Shown here piece after piece: positions 58,701 to 64,000 of a stretch of 64,000 nucleotides of DNA. The position numbers and the translations under genes were made by a program. The notes below the pieces were generated by a model, which was given only the letters and a program-made list of their open reading frames with translations, ran no database searches and was not told the DNA's origin. The stretch's first letter is position 1. Every line of letters starts with the position of its first letter. Source of the stretch: Bacillota bacterium (GTDB taxonomy: Bacteria; Bacillota; Clostridia; Christensenellales; UBA1242); the NCBI GenBank assembly GCA_009780065.1, contig WRAS01000003.1, forward strand, positions 27,107 through 91,106. The letters run 5' to 3'.

Positions 58701-58955
58701 ATTGAAGACACACGAGTTATTAATGGAATCGAGCAGAAACTTGTTCGTTGGGATACTGTTACTACTACTGCCGCAAACGGTAATATTACAGTAACACATA
58801 CCGCGGTTTGGGAAAATATAACAAATGAATCAAATTTCACTACGGACACACTTCCATGGATTTTAATTGCAGGTGCGGGATTACTTGTGCTAATCTCAAT
58901 TGTACTCTTCCTTTTAGCAAGCAGCGGTCGAAGAAATATTAAAGGCGTTAAATAA
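55770..58955 (+). CDS. Large surface protein with InlB-like repeats, FIVAR-like segment and C-terminal TM
   Basis: Repeats VRVNYDGTTESVGTQ..FGGWWT, VIYRSQNIQIGTTQ..GWQFMGWE, TVRVELADGSQYTETTH; RBS AAAGGAG. Confidence 0.85.
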   Translation: MGNKLKRLGFMIGIGGLAFCIVFVGTVFQTGSTRISANPIAPQPFAGPIIIETAPLFNLDGTYNTELIAELVYLAENAERSLPNLHVNNVGVSGITVSDANHIRSANDGSLPAIRIFEPYGTFSTDGMPSTGMVNNQSRDNFTHSGWTLVYITHPDGGGDPVFTFRMTEAFRSNRMHTADPNWGTDIRYEGSDLRQNLIEEFDNVLNLFDNHFNIHSHFVTPNNIPGQWQNNQPDTGANPINQSLEAGARNDLIWIPSSYELGTGGNLWNLTQAERGYIQNGFGNQAWHRTSQGGNLGNARSNTFAGVSESIAVQNAWLSVVPAFHLSLSHLLTYANIGVDFSSASSRAATSSENRLVIERDTGVETIVFNAGAHNTVQTLTIGTGVNQFTLTPTDTPTATTNVMGRFEIWYTEDGRVAHLELSEVPHGFNIVANTTNNWAVTRTYNWPTGFGLAASPIDSTAIAENSFTTAVGIPIAPGGHRFNGWWTTPSIGGEQVASGTIVANRGNTETVDPITQIYARWEQNQATVVRVNYDGTTESVGTQNVVFAGAVGDPLVEPTDDTLVFGGWWTQDGTGGNWGARVNSNTFIDTVQDGTTINIYARWQIYVPRPTLSSLNLSGGTITWGTITGAEFLVAVNGVNRPIQTGNLFDFSDLEPGSHTISIRTVASNGDESDALEITVVIPQPVTVDVIYRSQNIQIGTTQVLEDKENRVTPTNPERTGWQFMGWELAAPTQDNNGRWVFIFNAVWAQEFTIIFMNGITEDSQQIGTNQVVYDFANIVTPQDPERTDFTFRGWIRVESGTTITYTAQWDRNPVLTVRVELADGSQYTETTHLITYNPTAPAPLTDRTVGSDTFTFVRWDVTTTTNATTGDRTHTFTAIWELVETPPSTALILASISAIETEIANLDINNFTTASWILFEAAHAAITHNNAMSLIELLEAYIALNQAKGLLQENPVHVPTFTETWTGYTGTRPSIEDTRVINGIEQKLVRWDTVTTTAANGNITVTHTAVWENITNESNFTTDTLPWILIAGAGLLVLISIVLFLLASSGRRNIKGVK

Positions 58956-58974
58956 CATTCAATTTTCGCCAAAC

Positions 58975-59001
58975 AAAAAAGCGCCTTGGATGCGCTTTTT
59001 T
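58975..59001. terminator. Bidirectional intrinsic terminator
   Basis: AAAAAAGCGC/GCGCTTTTTT between convergent genes. Confidence 0.8.
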
Positions 59002-59015
59002 GTTTTTGTTTTGAA

Positions 59016-59798
59016 TTATTCGCTTTTTGCTGTTGCAGGGGTTTCTTTTTCTTCCTCGCCCTTGAACATGAATTTTGCGGTTATGGCTGCAAGCGCACCA
59101 CCAGCAAGCGGAGCCAGTATAAACAACCATTGTTGTCTAAACAATTCCCATCCGCCAAATAATGCTGGACCGATACTTCGGGCTGGGTTAACGGATGTAC
59201 CTGTAAGTGGAATACCCACAAGGTGAACAAGTGTAAGTGCAAGACCTATAACGATTGGGGCAACATAACGGTTTTCGGTTTTTCTGGTTACTGCAAGAAT
59301 TGTGAATACGAATACGAATGTAAGCACAACTTCAATCAAGAATGCTGCGAACACCGCACCTGCCATTGTTGCTCCGCCCAATCCACCAATTCCAAGTCCA
59401 AAGTCAAATCCATCTTGAAAGTGTTCGTATGTGTTAATTCCCATCATACCGCGAATTGCCTCGGCATTGAATCCAAGAAGTTGCCAGATAAGAAATATAA
59501 AGAACGCACCGACTATTGCACCTGCGACCTGGGAAATTACATATCCAACAAAGTCACGTACACTAATCTTCTTTCCCATCAATTGTGCAAGCGACACCGC
59601 AGGGTTAAAATGCCCCCCACTGATTGCACCAAACATAAAGATTATGGCAATTAATACCAAACCAAATGCAAGTGCCCCAACAATTGGCGAGAATATCCCA
59701 CCAAAAACAGCGGCTCCTACCGCCATGGTAACTAATATTGCTGTTCCAAGAAATTCAGCAAAATATTTTCTTAGTTCCATTTTGTTTACTTTTTCCAA
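59016..59798 (-). CDS. Aquaporin / MIP-family channel
   Basis: AISGGHFNPAVSLAQL and GTSVNPARSIGPALFGG NPA boxes; 6 TM. Confidence 0.95.
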   Translation of the reverse strand: MEKVNKMELRKYFAEFLGTAILVTMAVGAAVFGGIFSPIVGALAFGLVLIAIIFMFGAISGGHFNPAVSLAQLMGKKISVRDFVGYVISQVAGAIVGAFFIFLIWQLLGFNAEAIRGMMGINTYEHFQDGFDFGLGIGGLGGATMAGAVFAAFLIEVVLTFVFVFTILAVTRKTENRYVAPIVIGLALTLVHLVGIPLTGTSVNPARSIGPALFGGWELFRQQWLFILAPLAGGALAAITAKFMFKGEEEKETPATAKSE

Positions 59799-59887
59799 TT
59801 TTTCCTCCTATTAGAATTTATATCCAAGTATATGCAGACCATTTTAATCAATTCCATCAAAAAGGTCAAGTGGTTCTTTAATTTTCC

Positions 59888-62011
59888 TTATCTGTTATCG
59901 TCTCTGTTGTCATCATCGTCGCCCATTTCATTACTCTGTCGCTCTGATGGTCTCATTGTATTTTGCTTGCAAACTGTACTTCCCATTTCGTTCATCATAC
60001 CAACAAGTTGAGTTCTATATTTTTTATTATCATCTGGATTTGATTTATAAGACTCGACAGTATTAATAAATACGTCTGCCTTTTTACTTGCATCTTGTTC
60101 AAAGTATTGCTCGAATTTCTTACGGATTTTTTTGTTATCCTTTATTTCATCGTGCACCATATCTATAACCTGCACGGCTTGCTTTCTCTTTTCATCCCCA
60201 GTACGTGGTTTCATAAATTGAAGCCCAGGTTTTACATTTTTGTTAAAGTCTGTACTTAGTTCATTTAATTCCTTGTTTGCTTCTTTTATCGTGTATGAAT
60301 TGTGATACAACAATTTATGTTCAATGTCAGATTTCCCAGCACGTAAATTGGAAAACTCTTGTATTTCCCATTCAAGTTGCTCGGTCTGTTCTTTGGATAA
60401 TCTTTTTTTATTTTCCCCAAGATAATTTGCCAACTTATCAATCAGCATATCATCACGAAGTACGGATATATGAATATTTTTCCGTAGTTCGTTTCTGTCA
60501 GGTTCGTTAATCTTTTTTGTTTTTTCGTGAACAGGTTGACGTTTTTTACTTGGGTCTAATTCATAGTCATCCTCCAGTATCTCGTCCTCCATCTCTTCTT
60601 TTGGTTCACTTTGGGTATACTCAAATGATTTGGTTGGTTTGAATGGTTCTGCATTTGTCTTTTGTTGCGCGGCTTTCTGTCTTTCTTGTATCTTTTGCTT
60701 GTGTTCTTCGTTGGCGTATTGGGTAACAGTTTTCTTCCCAAGATTGCCATTATCATAAAGAAACATAATATTTTCTGTTCCAAGTTCAATTGCCCGCATG
60801 GTTGAACCTTTTTGCATATTTCTGTTTCGGTCATTCATCATCCCATTCAATGCAACAGATGCCAACTGCCCATCTTGCACAGCGACCACACGTCTGTCAT
60901 CTTCCATCTCTTGGATTGATTGATTTCCGTATAATACAATGTGATCATCCACACGCTTGTCTATATAATGGAAATCTTTTTTTTCATCTGGGTCATATGG
61001 TGGGTAAAATGCGGAATAACGCTTTTCCATTGGCGTTGGACCATCCAGTTCGTCTATATCACTTCTCCAATGATGCAGCATCAGTGGTCTCTCATCTTCC
61101 GTCGGCTGCATAGAAATCTTTCCCTCTTTGTCAAAAGGCACGAATCCGGTATTTGTTATCACATATTTTTTGCCATTCTCCTCGACCGTCTTGATTAATT
61201 CGCGTTCTTCAAAGTACTCGCACATTTGACCAAGGACATTTGCAAGAAAATAAATTACCCTCGTATCATCATTTCCATATTTTGTTTTGTGTTGATACGC
61301 ATTTGCGGAAATATCACCCTCGAATCTTTGGTTACTAAGGTACTCTTGGACGTCCATGATTTCTTGCGATAACCTTTTGGTATCTACATCTAAATCTTTT
61401 GAACCCAAAATTTTGTTTTTAAGTTTATTTGAAATTCCTGTTTTAATGTAAAATTCATATAAAAACACCGCACTCTGTAATATCGCAGGCGAGACTATTT
61501 GTTCATCACCCAATTCAGATGTTGTTTTGCCTTCATCTTTCTTTTCAATTCCAACAAATTTAGAATTTCCAAAGTCTGGAATGCTTTCCAAATCCTCATA
61601 GTATGCCATCATATTATTGATGTTTTCCAATTCGCCAAATCTAACTTGTTGTTCTATACCACTTGGGCCAAATACAGTTTCCGTTTTGTCTATATACAAT
61701 GGCAATTTGCTCTTCCCATCTTTTGGATTAATCATTTGTTCCAGCCGCTTTGGTCCCTGTTGTCCTACCATGTTGAGATTTGCAAATTTTTCATCGTCCA
61801 CGCCACCCAAAATATGTGTGAATTTACCTTGGCTTACTTTGTCACGAACGTATAAAAATGTTTCATAGCCACGCGGACCGCCCGTGATATCGCCATTTAT
61901 AATAATTTCATAATTCCCGCCGGTTTCATAATCAATCTGGGCTTCTAACCTTTTTAACATATCTAATTGCCCATTAACATTCCCAATAACAAATTTTCTT
62001 GTTTGCGCCAT
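59888..62011 (-). CDS. PPP-phosphatase-like N-terminal domain (degenerate) with long charged helical C-terminus
   Basis: MAQTRKFVIGNVNGQLDMLKRLE...EIIINGDITGGPRGYETFLYVRDKV...THILGGVDDEKF. Confidence 0.6.
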   Translation of the reverse strand: MAQTRKFVIGNVNGQLDMLKRLEAQIDYETGGNYEIIINGDITGGPRGYETFLYVRDKVSQGKFTHILGGVDDEKFANLNMVGQQGPKRLEQMINPKDGKSKLPLYIDKTETVFGPSGIEQQVRFGELENINNMMAYYEDLESIPDFGNSKFVGIEKKDEGKTTSELGDEQIVSPAILQSAVFLYEFYIKTGISNKLKNKILGSKDLDVDTKRLSQEIMDVQEYLSNQRFEGDISANAYQHKTKYGNDDTRVIYFLANVLGQMCEYFEERELIKTVEENGKKYVITNTGFVPFDKEGKISMQPTEDERPLMLHHWRSDIDELDGPTPMEKRYSAFYPPYDPDEKKDFHYIDKRVDDHIVLYGNQSIQEMEDDRRVVAVQDGQLASVALNGMMNDRNRNMQKGSTMRAIELGTENIMFLYDNGNLGKKTVTQYANEEHKQKIQERQKAAQQKTNAEPFKPTKSFEYTQSEPKEEMEDEILEDDYELDPSKKRQPVHEKTKKINEPDRNELRKNIHISVLRDDMLIDKLANYLGENKKRLSKEQTEQLEWEIQEFSNLRAGKSDIEHKLLYHNSYTIKEANKELNELSTDFNKNVKPGLQFMKPRTGDEKRKQAVQVIDMVHDEIKDNKKIRKKFEQYFEQDASKKADVFINTVESYKSNPDDNKKYRTQLVGMMNEMGSTVCKQNTMRPSERQSNEMGDDDDNRDDNR

Positions 62012-62042
62012 ATCACATTGTATCAATAAACATGCCACAAGG

Positions 62043-62075
62043 CAAAGAAAATCCGCATTAAGCGGATTTTCTTTG
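62043..62075 (-). terminator. Intrinsic terminator
   Basis: 14-bp stem CAAAGAAAATCCGC/GCGGATTTTCTTTG. Confidence 0.8.
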
Positions 62076-62082
62076 TTCTCAA

Positions 62083-62643
62083 TTATTCTTGTGTATTAAT
62101 AAGTTCCTTTATTTCCTTTAACGTCTCATACGGTTTTTCAATGTGGTTAAACATATATTGGTTGGAATGACTGCCCATCATACTGAATACCGGACTGGAT
62201 GGACTGCCGAATTTTATTGTTCCTGTATTCTTACGCACCAATTTATCCAAAAGACTTACTTTAACAACTGTTGCGGTTAGAGATTTGAATTCCAAACTTT
62301 TGTAATCTATTCCGATGATCCCGCCACGTACAAGGATTCGCTTGCTGGTATACGCATAGAATCTGTTTTTGTACCAAAGCACGCTGCAAAAAATTGTTAT
62401 CAACACAACCAGCAAAAGCACCCCTAAAGTTATCCATAGCGCAACCCAAAACGGTGTTTCAAAGCCACGCCATGCACCATCATACCAAAGAAAACCAACC
62501 GGTACCGCAAGCAACCATATCCATGAAACAAAACTGAGCAAAAATACATACCACCCAAACTTACATTTATTCGGTTTGTAAATTTTCAGAATCTTTTCAT
62601 TCTTTTCCAAAACTGGCTCGAACATTAATTCCATATTTTCCAC
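62083..62643 (-). CDS. Bacterial PH (bPH2/YdbS-like) domain membrane protein
   Basis: Two TM helices then NRFYAYTSKRILVRGGIIGIDYKSLEFKSLTAT; RBS AGGAGG. Confidence 0.75.
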   Translation of the reverse strand: MENMELMFEPVLEKNEKILKIYKPNKCKFGWYVFLLSFVSWIWLLAVPVGFLWYDGAWRGFETPFWVALWITLGVLLLVVLITIFCSVLWYKNRFYAYTSKRILVRGGIIGIDYKSLEFKSLTATVVKVSLLDKLVRKNTGTIKFGSPSSPVFSMMGSHSNQYMFNHIEKPYETLKEIKELINTQE

Positions 62644-62664
62644 GAAATTCCTCCTATCATTTTA

Positions 62665-64000
62665 TTAAAGTTTATTACTGGTATCTGCCATTGTCAAACT
62701 ATTTATCAAGTAAGGTGCTATGTAATTCTTTCTTCTTGTATCAAGGATTGTAATCATCTGAAAATTTGATATTTCTACTTGGACATAGCAATAAATTCTT
62801 TGATTTTGCATTACTTGATTATCTGGTAATAAACTTGGAAATTCTGGTAATAATTGACCAGACGTTGGCCTTGGTCCCCATCCAGTTGGTACAGGCCCCC
62901 CAAGAAGTCGATATGGATGCCAGTTGCCACTTAAATCTGTACCACCCCAAATTTCATAGTGAATATGCCCACTTCCCGTATGTCCAATAACCTCTCCTCT
63001 TTCTACTCGTGTTCCTGCTATCCATGGAGTTGTCCTACCTTGACCACCAAGACCCGAAGGAAACCAATTACCAAAATTTGTACTTATTGGGATTGTTGAA
63101 CCATTCATAAGAGGAGTCTGACGTATACCAGGCATCCCCGGCCTGTTAGCATTACGAACCCATGTCCCTCCTACCAAACTATAGGCAGGGCTTCCTGTAC
63201 TGTATAATATGAAGAATGATGTAGGAGTTCTAAACGGTGGAGTTGCTCCATGATCGATTCTTATAAAATATGCTTGGGTACTATTAGTAGCGTTATTTGC
63301 ACCCCTAACCATATGCCTTCTTACACTTATCATTCCTCCTGCTGGTGCAAAAATTGGGCTATTCTGATTAGGAGGAAAAGGATCGATACCAGGATGCGAA
63401 CCAGCAAACTGTCCAGCATGATTGGCTGTTCTATTAACAAGAGGCCATCTCCAAACAGCAGGATGATTACCTGCAAGTGGCGGTGGGCCGTTTACATCTC
63501 TTGTCAAAGTTGGCGGCGGCGGTGAACTCCACCAATCACCAGTAGCCGTACCACCAGTCGGGCCCCCAGGTGCTGGATCAAAATCACCGATACAACCAGC
63601 AGAGCCGAAAATGTTGACATTTCTTGTTGTGCTACCCACCTGTGTTGTACCTTCATATACATCTACGGTAAGTGAAACTGACCCAGTTTCCTCTCCTATA
63701 ATCACCCACACACCATCATTTTCTTCTACAGTAGCCGAACCAGTCCCATCCACCACCGTAGGACTTATTGTAAATCCAAGAATTGCTACATTTCGACGAT
63801 TACGCTCTACATTTATAGGCGAAGGTCTATCAAGGGCCGCGTTCGCGGTTGTAATTATAAATGGGCTACCGCCTCGCCCCCTCGGTGCAACCAAACCTGT
63901 TATAGTCAACATACCAAATAACAAACCACATAGTATCAAAGATACCACTACATGTACTATTCTTTTCTTTGCTTTTCTTCTGTCTTGTTCGTTTTCGGCA
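62665..64000 (-). CDS. Membrane-anchored M23-family peptidase-like protein (5' end beyond window)
   Basis: HPGID and HIHYEI motifs; frame stays open to the window edge (...ENEQDRRKAKKRIVHVVVSLILCG), so the track's GTG start at 63948 is probably internal. Confidence 0.75.
   Translation of the reverse strand, partial: AENEQDRRKAKKRIVHVVVSLILCGLLFGMLTITGLVAPRGRGGSPFIITTANAALDRPSPINVERNRRNVAILGFTISPTVVDGTGSATVEENDGVWVIIGEETGSVSLTVDVYEGTTQVGSTTRNVNIFGSAGCIGDFDPAPGGPTGGTATGDWWSSPPPPTLTRDVNGPPPLAGNHPAVWRWPLVNRTANHAGQFAGSHPGIDPFPPNQNSPIFAPAGGMISVRRHMVRGANNATNSTQAYFIRIDHGATPPFRTPTSFFILYSTGSPAYSLVGGTWVRNANRPGMPGIRQTPLMNGSTIPISTNFGNWFPSGLGGQGRTTPWIAGTRVERGEVIGHTGSGHIHYEIWGGTDLSGNWHPYRLLGGPVPTGWGPRPTSGQLLPEFPSLLPDNQVMQNQRIYCYVQVEISNFQMITILDTRRKNYIAPYLINSLTMADTSNKL

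Noticed and set aside
1-64000. CRISPR array, rRNA genes, IS elements or prophage
   Set aside because: No regularly spaced repeats with unique spacers, no rRNA signatures and no transposase, integrase or phage structural proteins were seen.

Overview
Chromosomal window from a low-GC, apparently spore-forming, Bacillota-like bacterium (SpoIIE-, SpoIIQ- and CwlD-type proteins; standard code). Most genes lie on the minus strand. Recognisable content: a lower-glycolysis cluster (pgk, tpiA-like, gpmI), serS, secA, recR, prs, an RND-type exporter, two ABC exporter half-transporters, a ZIP transporter, an aquaporin, six tRNA genes (Asn, Leu, Cys, Ser x2, Thr) and several surface proteins with GLUG/InlB-like repeats. 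Two CDSs run off the window edges and are missing or truncated in the ORF track. Main points for a second look: (1) a chromosomal ParM-like actin operon with a membrane-anchored coiled-coil protein and a Pro/Gln/Met-rich partner but no obvious ParR; (2) a dispersed ~60-100 bp palindromic repeat, with one copy in frame inside gpmI; (3) partial copies of tRNA-gene ends flanking tRNA-Cys and tRNA-Thr with related spacer sequence; (4) about 18 genes with a -10 box 5-7 nt before the start codon, suggesting common leaderless transcription; (5) several enzyme-family proteins lacking canonical active-site residues (TIM, Fe-ADH, PPP phosphatase, ABC NBDs, M23/SpoIIQ); (6) a Cys/Arg/His-Gly-rich small protein next to cwlD behind a SigE-like promoter. 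All calls come from reading sequence and ORF translations; no database search was run.
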